64,000 nucleotides of DNA from Datisca glomerata (GCA_003255025.1 QANY01013809.1:372001-436000), one strand, 5' to 3'. Positions 46,922 through 59,768 are shown, counted from the stretch's first letter. Translations and numbers: made by a program. Notes: a model not told the origin generated them from the letters alone.

Positions 46922-49900
46922 ATGACTGATTCAATGGCTCTGATGACAAAACCACTGAGCCATTTTCATCTCCTCTTCCTATTCATCTTCCTCTCCATTC
47001 ACCGTTCAACCCAGCTTCTCCCCTCTCAATTCCACACACTCCTGCAGATTCAGCAGCTTCTAAACTACCCTCCTTCTCTATCAATCTTCAACAACTCCAC
47101 AGACTTCTGCAACATTGAACCAACACAATCTCTAACTTTAGTCTGCTACGAAGACAGCCTAACCCAACTCCACATCAATGGCTATAATGGGTTTCCTCCA
47201 CTTCATCCAAATTTCTCCTCTACTGGATTCTTTTCCACACTTGTTAACCTCCCAAGCTTAAAGGTACTCTCTCTGGTTTCTATGGGTTTATGGGGTCCAC
47301 TTCCTCCGAGCATTGATCAATTAATTTCTCTGGAGATACTGAATGTAAGCTCAAATTACTTCAATGGGTTCATTCCTGTTCAAATTTCGTCACTGAAAAA
47401 CCTGCAAAGCCTTGTGCTTGACCAGAACGAGTTCACGGGTAAAGTACCTGGTTGGCTCAGTTCACTCCCATTGTTGTCTGTTCTTAGTTTGAAGAACAAT
47501 TCGTTTAATGGGTTTCTCCCAAATTCCATTGGAACCATGCAGTCTCTCCGGGTTCTCACTCTATCGATGAATCGCTTATCCGGAGCGGTGCCTAATCTTG
47601 GCAACTTGACAAATTTGCAAATTCTTGATTTAGAAGACAATCTATTAGGACCCCATTTTCCTAATTTGCCTACAAAGTTGCTCACTCTTGTGCTGAGAAA
47701 CAATAGCTTTCGTATTGGCATTTCATCTGATTTAAATTTCTATTATAGCCTTCAAAAGCTGGATATTTCCCTGAATGGATTTGTAGGTCCATTTCTGTCA
47801 TCTCTTTTGTCACTGCCTTCAATCAATTATCTAGACATTGGGGGAAACAAATTCACTGGGAAGCTTTTCATGAACATGTCTTGTAATGATGATCTTGCTT
47901 TTGTGAATTTATCCTCAAATCTTTTGACTGGGGACTTACCCACTTGTTTACAAGTTGGTTCTAAGGACAGGGTTGTGTTATATGCTAGAAATTGTCTGTC
48001 AAATGGAGATCAAGAGCAGCATCCTTCTAATTACTGTCACAATGAAGCTTTGGCGGTAAGCATAGTTCCCCATAGACGGGAGCAGAAAAGTCCACATGTT
48101 ACACCAATTGTTTCGTTAGGCATAATAGGAGGAACTGGTGTTGGAGTTTTGGTTCTTGCTGTCATTTTCTTGGTTGTGAGGAGGGCGAACAGCAAGGATT
48201 CTGGTAAAGAGCCTTCAACTAGGTACATTATGGAGAATGTGTCAACATTAAACACAACCAAGCTGCTCTATGATGCTAGTAAGATACTTCATTTAAGCTT
48301 AATTAGAACAGTAGATGAGTGATTTGAAAGTAAAGACAAGGAAATAATGTTGATTTGAAAACATTTAAGTTCTCAGCTTGTTATACTGTTTTGTGAAATC
48401 TTCCTCCCTTGTTTTGACATACTTATCTTTTGCAGAGTACATATCACAGACAATGAAACTTGGAGCTAGTCTTCCCTCTTATCGAACTTTTTCGTTGGAG
48501 GAACTTAAGGAAGCTACAAATAACTTTGATGCTTCAGCTTCGTTGGCCGAAGGTTCACATGGTCAGGTATGAATTCGATATGATTGAGCAGAGACAGTCG
48601 GAAAAGTAATGCAACACACCCATATCTCTCAGATCTTTTATGAGTTTGAAAAATGATTTTACCTAACTTTTAAATTTCAATTTTGAAGAGGTTAAAGAAT
48701 TATACCTGATAATGGCTCTACATTTACATTACTTGAAACCGAACTTCACTTTTGTTAATTCCAATCAAAACTTCACGTTAAGCTTTATCCTAGCTTGGTT
48801 TCTAACAATCACTACGTTTGTTTCACCGTAACAGATATACAAAGGAAAGCTCACAGATGGAAGTGTTGTGGCTATCAGAACTTATAAAATAGGAAGAAGG
48901 AACAGCCTGCAGAGTTATAGAAATCACCTGGAGCTGATCTCAAAACTACGACATAGTCATTTGATCAGTTCTCTTGGGCACTGCCTTGAGTCCCACCCAG
49001 ATGATTCAACTGTTAGCAAAATATTTCTCGTCTTCGAGTACGTTCCGTGTGGGACACTCCGAAGCTCTATCTCTGGTAAACCAAATTTCCTTGATTGAAA
49101 ATTCACCCTTTTCCCTCTTTAGCACACGTGGCCGGCTAGCCGGCTGGTGCTTGTATGTGATATGAATGGAAGTGATATAATACTAGATTTTGTGGGGGGT
49201 ACAGGACAAAAGCTATCTTGGGTACAAAGAATAGCAGCTGCAATTGAAGTTGTGAAGGGCATTCAGTTTCTTCACACAGGCATAATGCCTGGAATATATT
49301 CAAATAAGTTGAAGATAACAGACATTTTGTTGGATCAAAATCTTCATGTAAAAATCAGCAGTTATAACTTGCCTCTGTTAGCCGAATATAAAGGAACGGT
49401 ACGGGTGAAAACTAAACTTATTAACAATTGTGCTTGTTTAATTTCTTTAACTGAATGAACTCAACTTCTTTCGGTCGATGTCACTTTTGTAAGCCTTTCA
49501 GATGGGTGCTGGAGTTTCTTCATTGGTATTAAAAGGAAATCGCCAAGAAAGGTAAACTCACCGATTTGTCCTATCGCATATGTCGTACAATCTTGACTAC
49601 TACTGCTTGAATAGATTTTATTATCTGTTCTAAAAAATGCTGCAAAAAGGAGAATTTAAGGCTCACTAAAATATGATTTATTTCATAGGGGAGATCTTGT
49701 TTATGATAATGTATTTATAAAAAAATATGTCGTTTTAATCAATTTCACAGAGCAAAGCACGAAGATAAGAATGATGTGTACGACATAGGAGTGATCTTAC
49801 TGGAAATCATTCTGGGAAGACCGATCATGTTCCAAAATGAAGTTGGTGTTTTGAAAGATCTTGTGAGTAAATTCCACCACATTCCATGTTCTTCAATTAC

Positions 49901-50218
49901 TTTGAGCCAGTCTATTGATCTGAAGTTAGCATTTTGTGTTTGGTTTTGAACGCGCAGGTGCAGGTAAGCATAGCAACGGATGATATAGCCCGTAGAAGCA
50001 TAGTTGATCCGGGAGTACACAAGGAGTGCTCAGACGAATCATTAAAGACAATGATGGAGATATGCCTAAGGTGTTTATCCAAAGAGCCAGCTGATAGACC
50101 TTCCGTAGAAGATATTCTATGGAACTTGCAGTTTGCTGCTCAAATTCACGAGGCTGGTAGAGGCAGCAACACTTTGAACAGTCGAGACTCGCCCGTCTCA
50201 TCTCCCCGAGATATTTAG
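46922..50218 (+). CDS. LRR receptor-like protein with inactive kinase domain (At3g03770 group)
   Basis: Seven exons: 46922-48278, 48436-48566, 48835-49075, 49205-49398, 49502-49551, 49751-49862, 49958-50218. Total 2346 bases, 781 aa, phases consistent. Signal peptide (HFHLLFLFIFLSIH), then about ten leucine-rich repeats (residues about 115-345; SLKVLSLVSMGLWGPLPPSI and following). The transmembrane helix is at about residue 395-420 (GVGVLVLAVIFLVVRR). The cytoplasmic domain starts YRTFSLEELKEATNNF. Key kinase residues are replaced: VAIR where VAVK has its Lys, YSNKLK where HRDLK is expected, SSYN at the DFG position. It therefore should not phosphorylate and probably acts as a scaffold or co-receptor. 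These substitutions match the family, so it is a real pseudokinase and not a damaged gene. Ligand and partner are unknown. Confidence 0.93.
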
Positions 50219-50841
50219 CGTTCGATGTTATTTATTGCAAACGCACAGTATTTACTTCCACTTGCCATATCAGAAATCATATGTTTTAGGGGAAAACACA
50301 CAATATTTACTTCCACTTGCCATATAAGACGCTAGGAGAACATTGTCCTTCTATGCATCACGTTTTTGGGGGTAGTAAATTGATTTTGTGCAGCGATGCT
50401 ATTCCTCAGTTGCCTTCACGCTTGTTGTCACAGATCTTCTCCCATATCGGCTGCATCACGATATGCCTGTCAGTCCATCCATCAATCGTAGTATTGTGGA
50501 TACAGTAAACTTCGTCTATATTATTCTCTTTTTGATGTATGCAATTGAATTGAGAGACGTAATCAAGTCCAGAAGAGAGTTATCTATAAAACAAGTTTAC
50601 TGCTAAAATTGGGACTAAACTTGCTGCAATCTGAATAATGCTAATTGACATTTAATTTTGTAATGCACAACAAACAGAACTGTTATATTACAAATCCTAT
50701 CCTTTGGATAGAAATCTATAAAGGAAAAGAATGCAAAATACAAAACAAAACCCGGCAACTGACTCTGAAGCAGCCTAAAGAATAGGACATTTTACAGAAT
50801 GTAAAGAAGAAAAGAAAAGTGTGAAAAAGAGGTGAGTTTGG

Positions 50842-53803
50842 TTATCCCTGTAAAGGATTCAATTCTATTTGTACAACTCCAGACTCCCTTAGATTTCCGT
50901 ACTTCTCAGCTTCTCTTGATATCTGGATATCATTTGGACTAGAGTATTCATACAGACATTTTACAACAAACCGAGGTATTAGTGATGCTATGATGATTGC
51001 CAACAAGCATAACCAGAATGCTGCAGTACCCGCGATGTTAAATATTGCCCTGTCAAAGAAAATTGTAAATTTTCAGATCAACTCCAACAAACAACGAAAA
51101 AATAAGCAAGTCATGAATAAATATACTTTTGGTTTGAATGCAGAACTTTAAATTGGTTTAATATGGGATGAAAGAGCGTACCCGTAACTGAATAACATAG
51201 GAATCGCATCAAGGATGAGGACGCAAATGAACGTAGCAACTATAGAACCCCAAATTGCCGCGTGTGTAATCCACGTCCATCCTTTAACGTCCATGGCCAA
51301 GTGTAAGTTAACCAGTATAACAACGGCAAGCGTCCAAAGATCCCCAATACTCGAAACGTCAATGGTGCTTCCCCAGTGTGCCAAGAGAGGGATGAAGAAA
51401 ACAGCCACACTTTGCCACACAGTGTCCACCATTGTTAACCAAAACAATTTTGAGTTGTAGCTCTCTTGCCTGTGTCCCGCCCCATAAAGCTGAGGATACT
51501 TAAGAAGTGTCCTTTTGCTTAGGTCTTTATCGAGAATTCCAACGACAATTGTAGGCAACGAAGTATAGATTATAGAATACAACACACTGCTCCATTCATT
51601 GATTGCGGTTGTCAATGAGAAACTAGTAAATAGCACATACCTATAAAACATATAATTATTAGTATCTCTGCAGTAAGGAATGAATCAAAATCTTTATATG
51701 AGAAAGAATCACTCACCAGAATAAGAGAAGAACAAAAACTGCATTCCGGTAAAAATTGTACAATATCATATACGCCATCCGTTGATAATTCCAATGGCCG
51801 TGAACCAATAACAAGGGAACCAAGAATCTAAACTGCCCCATTGCGAAATCTGATGACATTACGGCTTGTCGACCCTCTTGGCCACTGATGCCAACTCCCA
51901 CATCAGCCATTTGGATCATAGAAACATCATTAGCACCTACAATAAAAATCCCGGTAGAAGTATTAAAATCAGCCGAAAAAATCCAAATGAAGCAGAATAT
52001 ACAGACATCACAGAGAATTAGAAGTTATCAACAAAATGAAGTAAAGTAAAGGTTATTAGTTTATTACCATCACCAATGGCAAGTGTCATGTCAACAGTCC
52101 TCTTCTTCACAAGGGCCACGATGCCAGCTTTTTGTAATGGAGCGACACGGCAACATAGCACCACAGAACAATTAGAAGCTAATTTGAATAGCTTCTAAAT
52201 ACGACGAAAGCCATATAACCATGTGAGAATAAAGATATCAAGAAGTAAGAAAAACAGAAACAACTGTATTAGACTCAGTTACCTGTTCCTCAAGTTTATC
52301 GTCAAGAACATGCACCAGGCTTGAACCATCTATGATCAAGGCCACTGGAGCTACATCTGCTTCAGCTGCAGCCATTAGCTTGTTAGACATGAGGAGTGCA
52401 TCATCTAAACTTCTTCTACATGATTCCTTAGAATTGCTGTTGATTATAATCTGGGTCATCCTGCTTGTTAAGAGCTTCGAGGAGTAGCCAATTGATATGG
52501 CAGTTTCTTGCTTATCCCCAGTCAATACCCAAACTTTAATCCCTGCAGTCCTCAAAGACTCTATGGCTTCTGGCACACCTTGTTGCAGTTTGTCTTCAAT
52601 GCCAGACGCACCCAACATGTGGATATTTTTTTCAACATTGGAAGCAACCTTTCGGAGAAGTGCAGCCCGGCCCATCAAAGCCGTGCTTGCTTCTTCAAAT
52701 GAAGAGTGCCATTGCTCAAATTCTGGAGCACTCAGTTCCCTCATCCCGATAACTAGTGTTCTTAAACCCAGAGAGGAGTAAGCGTGTAGATGGGATTCAG
52801 TTGCTTGTATAATATCCATGTTTGAACTTCTATCGATCACACTAAACATGGTGGCGTCAGCGCCTTTTACGAAGACTTTAAACGCCTTGTCAGGGCAACC
52901 CAATATTACTGACATACGCTTCCTGTCACTATCGAACTCGTGCAGACCCAAGACATTGAACCTGCGAATTATATCGATGAGTTAATGAAATTTTATTTTA
53001 TTTTTTCTCGAAGTCCTATAATGTCTTTGTTTCTCTGGTGGGAATTTAGTATGATGACAGAGATTCAATGATAGAACAACCAATTAACTAAAGCTACCAC
53101 TCCACATTAAATCAGTTGTACCACTTTCTAACAATTGCTCTGCAGCCATTAGTTTTCATAGCCGAAAGAGTCTGAGATAACAGTTGAAAAAAGTAAAATG
53201 GAGAACTGGTTGTCAATTATCAAAAACTATTGAAATCATTCATAAATCTATTTGATTGTGTGGAAGTATAACTCATCTCACTCATCAAACTAATACCAAT
53301 ACCACCATTTCAACAATTTTTTTGTTTCGAGCATCTAACAAAACAAGAGGGATGCATGGTACAAACTATTGTCAACAGAGTGATGATAAATAAGATAATG
53401 ACATCCAGTTGGTAAAACGCAGTGAAATAATTGAAAATTTGAAAGGATTTCAAATTACCTTTCTCTTTGTCCTTGAATGTCAATAACTATATGGCCAGAT
53501 GTTCGTTCTACAAGCATAAAGCCATAGGCGGCGGCGGCATAAACCAACGCCTGTTCATCTGGAGACTCCCCTTGATAATCAATTAACTTCACAGAAGGAT
53601 CTGAAGTCTCCATAACAATAGGGACAATGGTATTGCACGCGGCCAATGCAAGGAAGAAATCATAAATATGTTTGCCTTCCTTGGTGTCCTTTCCACTTTT
53701 TGATAATTGTACAAGCTCCGGGTCAGTCTTCACCTTCATCTTTGGACTTAAAACTTTCCCATCCACTGTAAAGAAAACAAAAGTTCAGTCTTAGAGAGAG
53801 AGG

Positions 53804-53866
<63 letters not shown>

Positions 53867-55514
53867 CGGCAGTGATGATTTTGGTTTTACCTTTAACAGA
53901 GTAACCTATCTGCTCATTTTTGGAACTGGCTTCTACGCCTCTATAATCTACTCCCCAAATGCTTGCGTATTGAAATTCCATCTTGTTCTCTGTAAGGGTA
54001 CCAGTTTTGTCCGAAAACACATACCTTATTTGCCCCAAATCCTCGTTGATGCTCAATGCCCTGCATTGGAATTTTGAATTGGATGCCTCATCATACATCC
54101 TCGAATCACGGATCATAAAATAAGCCTGGCCAACCCGAACAAGCTCCATGGAAATGTACAAGGAAATAGGAATCATAATCTGGAAAACAATGACTGACAT
54201 GAGGAACGTAAAAAAGGTCTCCATTCCCCATCCTGCATAGTTATAGTTCTCTGGTGTTCCCTCTGAGAAATCCAGCTTTCTGTAATAAGGCAATGTGTCC
54301 AACTCATCACTCTTGCGGTTATACCATACAGCCGCACAAACTGCCACAACTGTACACAATGCTATAAGGAAGAAAGAGAGTATGATGATCTCGTAGTTCA
54401 TACGGGTCTCAAGCCGACTCCTCTTAGATGGAGCTCCAGAGCTATTTAGCATAGCCTTGGTCTCACTGCCACAATACACTGCAACGCCAAGAGCCCAATT
54501 AGTGTTCTTAAGTTCACATCCTCGAAGAACAATATTCAAGGGTCCAAGGGATAGTCTTTTCCCGTCAATTTCCATGTTCGCCTGAAACCCGTATATGTTC
54601 CGATTTGGTTTCTCACACTTGAGCAAACCACTAATCCTCTCCTTCTCAGGAATCTTCAAAAGGGTCTCTTGTTTTGCATAACGGGTCTTCAAATTTGACT
54701 CCCCGTCTAAATTAATCGTCTGCACATACGAGACTCCTGTGGGATCACTCGTAGACAGCAGCACTATATCACAAGGAATAGTTTCATTTGAATGAAGTTT
54801 GATGATTTCACCAACTCTGACATCCTTCCACTTTTTCGGTTGAAACTGATCATTAACCAAAACCGAGGCCAGCCGGTTATTCTCGATACGGTCTGATCGG
54901 TGCCGCCTCCAGTCCTCAAATGCATCCTTAACTGCTGTAACTAGCAGCACAAAGGCTAACGGCAGAATCGAGACTCCCCGGCCAAAGACAGCAAGTTGGG
55001 GGAGCTGGTTAAGCACCGCAATGGCAAGGAAATATATGTAAGCAATTCTATGGAACTGTTCAAAAAGATTCCTGGGTATAAAAGTAATCAATGAATATTT
55101 TCCTGTGCGAATTGAATTCTTAGCTAAGTCAAACCTCTCGTTCGTCTTCTCGGGATCATTGATATAAATCAACCTCGCATCCTCATCACTGATCTCCTTC
55201 TGGGAGATGCTAAATGTTTCGGACTCGGCACGCCTTGATCCGAAACGCACAGGCCTATATCCCATCTCACCAAAACTCACTTCCCGAGTCGAATTCCCTC
55301 CTGATTGTAAGGAGGAAATGCTTCTTTTGGACGATGACTGGTAAGTGAGCTCACCATTTGCAGAGTTCTCAACTGGGTTTCCAAAATCCATTCGGGAAGA
55401 CGATCCGTCGCTGCCAATATGGGGTTTTGCTAGATCGTGGTAGGTGGGTAAAAGAGGTAGGTCGCTACCGGGGGTTCTTGGGGATGGAATTAGAAGGGGC
55501 CGCTTCGAGGTCAT
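50842..55514 (-). CDS. ALA1: P4-type phospholipid-transporting ATPase (flippase), ALA1 group
   Basis: Flips phospholipids to the cytosolic leaflet. Minus-strand exons: 55514-53891, 53765-53459, 52961-52283, 52194-52068, 51936-51717, 51640-51182, 51049-50842. Total 3624 bases, 1207 aa, phases consistent; Arabidopsis ALA1 is 1158 aa, so length is normal. Motifs: N-terminal [17 protein letters not shown] lead (here [15 protein letters not shown]), helices at [14 protein letters not shown] and [15 protein letters not shown], and phosphorylated Asp502 in [11 protein letters not shown]. Further motifs are [11 protein letters not shown] (nucleotide domain), [37 protein letters not shown] and the C-terminal helices to [14 protein letters not shown]. 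Intron 1 contains a long (CT)n run. Motifs upstream (CCA/GTAAGTT near 55784, acceptor TGAATAG near 55534) suggest a 5'UTR intron. ALA1 proteins usually work with an ALIS beta-subunit, not encoded here. Confidence 0.94.
53793..53863. repeat. (GA)n microsatellite in flippase intron 1
   Basis: About 35 dinucleotides, (CT)n on the coding strand. It fills more than half of a 125-base intron and lies just before the acceptor at 53766, where the polypyrimidine tract normally sits. Confidence 0.95.
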
Positions 55515-56640
55515 GTTTTGAGTATCAGAGGCCTATTCAACAGCTCAGAGTCAACTATCAACAAGTTACATGAAATACGCAAATAACAGTACCAATCAAA
55601 ATCTACAAACAGATTACAAGAACAGCAGCAAAAATTTGCCAAAACGAGCACAGAACTAAGACAGGTCTGTACGAACAAAGAAAAACCCCAATTCACTACT
55701 CAGCTAAAGTTGTCAATTTTTTGTCCAAAGATTAATAATATGAGCTTGTTCTGTCTGAAAATTAGAGAACCTTTAGAACATAGAACTTACTGGTTTGACC
55801 AGCTGTGCATTGCAGATAGAAAGAGAAAGACAGTATATATGGGAGAGAAAAACGGGTCTGGGCTCTGGAGCTGGCTTCCTGATTTTCTTATGCAACAATG
55901 GTAGTTGAAGAAGCGTGTATTAGAGGGAGGAGAGAGAGGGAATGAATCATGAAAGGTCAAAGCCATTTTAGAGAGAGAAGGGACTCTAGAGAGAGGGGGG
56001 CGGCCATTGCAAGAAATATACGAAGAAGAAGTCATAATGGGGTGGCGACATCAAACCACATCAATGGTTTCAAATTTTTGGGTTTCTTTAATCTCGTTTG
56101 ATGGAAAAGTCTCTGTTCCAATTGCAATGGGGAAAGAGGAGTTGTTAATATTTCTTTGGTCATTCATTTTGTATGTTCTAGAAGGATTTTGAATTATTTT
56201 ATATTTTTTCTTCCAAGAAGGCTAATGGGTGCTTCCCTGCTTGAATTGTACCAGAGTTGCACAAGATTCATCGTTTTTACTCGACTTATATGATTTTTTA
56301 GAAAAAAAAAATGACTGAAATTTATATGATCAACGACGTATGATTATTTGTTGATTAATATTTTAAAATTTTTTACAATTATTTTATTGATTAACCAATG
56401 ATAGACATATTACTTATAAAAAAAGTTAATTTATAACTCCATCAGTCTATAATTATTCACTAATTAATATCAAAATTCTATAACAACATTCATTAATTAG
56501 CTCATGCAATTAGAATTTATATGATCTCGGATTATGATCAAATGCTCTTTTTATTCAAACAACTTTCAATCAATGTTGATTAATTTTCTAAAAAAATTAA
56601 GGTTGAGAGTTAAAATTATAATTTTATTTTTGAAATTTTG
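55515..56640. other. 5' flank of the flippase gene and AT-rich spacer
   Basis: 55515-56030 contains the probable leader and promoter of the flippase gene, with GA-rich runs (55920-55995). From 56170 the sequence is AT-rich with short inverted pieces and no gene. Confidence 0.5.
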
Positions 56641-56814
56641 GTGAAAATGAGTGAGAATATTGACTGAAATATGATGAGTTCTGTTGTTTTTGGCTTTTGC
56701 CAAGATTTGAGAGAGAGATAAATCGTAGATAGAGAAGGGATTTTATTAAATTTACTGATTTTGTTTATCTTTATAGGTTTTGTTGATTTTGGTGAATTTT
56801 ACTAATTTTGGGTA

Positions 56815-57465
56815 CGATTCTATACGATGGGTACACGGGCATCATGTAGCCATCTTGTAAACTATATGATGGGTACACTGACATCGTACAGTCACCATGT
56901 AAACTACATAATGTCCGCGTAGCCATCATGTAGTCTATAGGATGGCCACACGACACCTACACGATGTCGTGTACCCATCGTATAGGCTACACGATGCTCG
57001 CGTAGCCATCATGTAGTTTATAGTACGGTTATACGATACGCGTGTACCCATCGTGCATGCATTGTGTAGCATACAAGATGGCTGCACGGGCATCGTGCAG
57101 CCTACACGATGGCTGCACGGGCATCGTGCAGCCTACACGATGGCTACACGGGCATCGTGTAGTAAGCATGTCGACTACACGATGGTTGCACAAGCATCGT
57201 GCAACCTACACGATGACTACACTCAATTTTGTTAAATTTTATATGTTTTGTTAATTTTGGTGGGTTTTGTTCATTTTGGGTACGAGTCTGCACGATGGGC
57301 ATACGGGCATCGTGTAGTCATGATATAGATTACATGATGGGTGTGCTGACGTTATTTAGGCATAATGTAGCCCACACGGTGACTACACGGGCATACTACA
57401 ACCTACACGATGGCTACACCGGCATCGTGTAGCCTACACGATAGCTACACTGGCATTGTGTAATA
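56815..57465. repeat. Hairpin tandem repeats, second locus, block A
   Basis: At 57060-57210 the units are almost identical with a 31-base period. In one unit CTACACGATG (57133-57142) and CATCGTGTAG (57153-57162) form a perfect 10-base stem around GCTACACGGG. Related units run from 56815 to 57465 with two GTTAATTTTGGTGGGTTTTG-type spacers. Confidence 0.9.
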
Positions 57466-57589
57466 TATTTAATTTTATGTATTTATTTAAATATAAATAA
57501 ATATGAAAGTTGAGTGTTGAAGAATAATGAATTGACATTTGATTTGATGTTGTGTAAGAAAAGTATCAGGAGGAAAGAATGAAGAAAAA

Positions 57590-57760
57590 GTAGTGGGCAC
57601 GATCATAGCGTAGTCATCGTGTAGTGTACACGATGGTTATACATCGTTGTGTAGGCATCTTGCAGTGTACACGATGATTACACATCATTGTGTAGGCATC
57701 GTGCAGTGTACATAATGTCTACACGATCGTCGTGTATATATCTTGTACACTACATGTAAT
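57590..57760. repeat. Hairpin tandem repeats, second locus, block B
   Basis: CATCGTGTAGTGTACACGATGGTTACACATCG-type units, about four copies, each with an internal GTGTACAC centre. Confidence 0.85.
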
Positions 57761-57894
57761 ATAATTATTTTATATTTATTTAAATAGTAATAAATATGGA
57801 GGTTGAATGTGAAAGAATAATGATTTGATATTTGATTTGATGTCGTGTAAGAAAATGTTGAGGGAAAAATGTAGAAAAAATAATGGGTAATAGG

Positions 57895-58350
57895 TACGTG
57901 ATGACTATACGATCGTGTAGCGCACACGCGACGCAATGTATGTTTGTAATATATTTAATTTTATATATTTATTTTGTACACGTGTGTAGTGTGTAGTGTA
58001 CTTTTATACATGTGTAGCGTACACATTTAGCCAACATAATATCTACACTAGGCATGTAATATATCAAATCAAAAATTAAATCATTTTTCTTCAATACTCA
58101 ACCTTCATATTTATTAATACTTAAATAAATATATAAAAGTAAATATACTACATTCACACACTACAAAATGTCTGCGCGACGATCATGTACACTACATGAT
58201 GTCTGCACTACGATCGTGTACACAACACGATGTCTCGCTACGATTGTGTACACTACACGTTACTATACTACGATCACGTAATCATCGTGTAGATTACACA
58301 ATGAGTACACAGACATCTTGTAGCCATCTTATAAACTACACGATGCGTGC
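57895..58350. repeat. Hairpin tandem repeats, second locus, block C
   Basis: Decayed units at 57895-58040, then better ones at 58165-58350 (CTACGATCGTGTACACTACACGATG-like). An AT-rich segment between them is an inverted relative of the sequences after blocks A and B. Confidence 0.8.
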
Positions 58351-58777
58351 ACGGGCGTCGTGTGCCCCCCTCTCTTGGCGTTCTCTCTCGTTCTCAACGT
58401 TCTCTCTCATTCTCAACATTGTCTCTCTTTACGCTTTACGTTATGTCTTTATCTTTTTACGTTCTTTCTCAGAATTAACAAAATCCACAGAAATTAACAA
58501 AACCTAATAAAATTAACAAAACCCATTAAATTTACAAATGTTAACAAAACTCATTTTGTTATTTTTATTCTAGAGAAAATGGATTTCTAAGATAGAGAAA
58601 AATGACTAAAAAAAGAAGAGAGAGTGTGTGAGTTAGGGTGTAAGAAGGAGAATGAGAGAGAAAAATTGAAAAAAGTGAAAAGAGATGAATCAGAGATTAT
58701 GACATGTACAAATTAGTGTAAGGATATATTTCTATTAAATCAGTTACCATAAATATAATTCTGCAAAAAAAAAACCC

Positions 58778-59440
58778 AATGATTAATTCCTCTTGGAACG
58801 AGACTAACGTGGCATGGTCAAATAAAATACAAGAAATTGTCTATTTCGATATTAAACTGTTTAATTAAGCTCGCCTGCTGTCACACAACTGTATTTTTAA
58901 TTTTAATTTTATCTTTGTTTTGTCCGTCTTTATTGTTTTTTCATCTCCCATTAAAAAGTTCATATTAATTTTCTGAGAATTTATTATATTCTAGAGAAAA
59001 AGTCCTTTAATAGAGGATGTTAAATAACAAGTTCTTTAACAAAACAAATTAGGGTATGTATGACCCACATGACAGATCCTGATTTTTGTTTCTTATTAAT
59101 CTGATTTAGTAACTTAATTTTTTTAATTGACAATTTAATCATGTTTTTTTTAATTATTGACCAATTTGCTCAGCAAGGCTAGAGCAAGTCGTAATGATCA
59201 ATTTACTCAACAGGGCTAGCGCAAGTCGTAATGACCAATTTGCTCAACAGGGCTAGCGCAAGTCGTAATGACCAATTTGCTCAACAGTTCTCGCTTATTC
59301 CTTACTCGTGATTTACTTGGTGAATTATCATGGGTGCATTAAAGTGTGACGACAATCACTTCACCTCCCCGATTTAGTGTGTCGTGAGTGGTTCAAAACA
59401 ACTCATGCTGAGTTGAGTTGGGGGTCATTAAAAAAGTAAT
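58778..59440. other. Spacer between MULE relative and Copia element
   Basis: AT-rich, no gene. Contains the 37-bp minisatellite at 59159-59287. Confidence 0.5.
59159..59287. repeat. 37-bp minisatellite, 3.5 copies
   Basis: Unit GACCAATTTGCTCAACAGGG followed by CTAGCGCAAGTCGTAAT. Copies 2 to 4 are nearly identical and copy 1 differs at several positions. Confidence 0.9.
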
Positions 59441-59768
59441 TGTTATTGTAGAAATGATGAACCTGTTGGTTCTGATCTTAGATGGAAAAATGATGAGCTT
59501 CAGAGATGATGAACCTTTCTAGTTCTAATCTGTTATTAAAGGAAAAATTCTATCTGTTTACAATGAGGGAGGATGTATATATACAAATGATTCTAACGGT
59601 TGCCTATGATCTCCTATGATCCCAACGGATGCCTACTTGTAGCCTGAAATCATTTTTTACCAGAAATGGTTAGACACCCACTGTGTTTGGGAAAGTCTCT
59701 GTTTTGCTTCTCTCTTTTGCCTATGATGAAGATTTTCTTCTGAGGCTGCGGCTTTTCATTCTTCAACA
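59441..59768 (-). repeat. 3' LTR of the right-hand Copia element
   Basis: On the minus strand it begins TGTTGAAGAATG right after the polypurine tract and probably ends CTACAATAACA. A TATATATACATCC box (59583-59571) is inside. The left boundary is inferred from the TGTT...AACA ends since the partner LTR is not in the window. Confidence 0.65.

Larger units (their letters stand above)
56640..58777. mobile_element. Probable non-autonomous MULE relative carrying hairpin repeats
   Basis: The complement of the right end from 58777 reads GGGTTTTTTTTTTGCAGAAT, then TATATTTATGGTAACTGATTTA. This resembles the right terminus of the 23-36 kb MULE (GGGTTGTTTTTGCTAAACTA, then TCTTATGTAAACTATTTA). Hairpin blocks occupy the inside. 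Blocks rich in GGTTTTGTTAATTTTGG on the left (56730-56810, 57235-57275) are answered by inverted copies on the right (58480-58560). AATATGAAAGTTGAGTGTTGAAGAATAAT (57505) and its variant at 57795 recur inverted near 58060-58110. There is no coding sequence. The left boundary is not resolved; 56640 is an estimate. Confidence 0.5.

Noticed and set aside
56815..58350. Regularly spaced repeats resembling a CRISPR array, and short frames within them
   Set aside because: Plant nuclear context, no unique spacers, self-complementary units and degenerate copies; the short frames follow the repeat.
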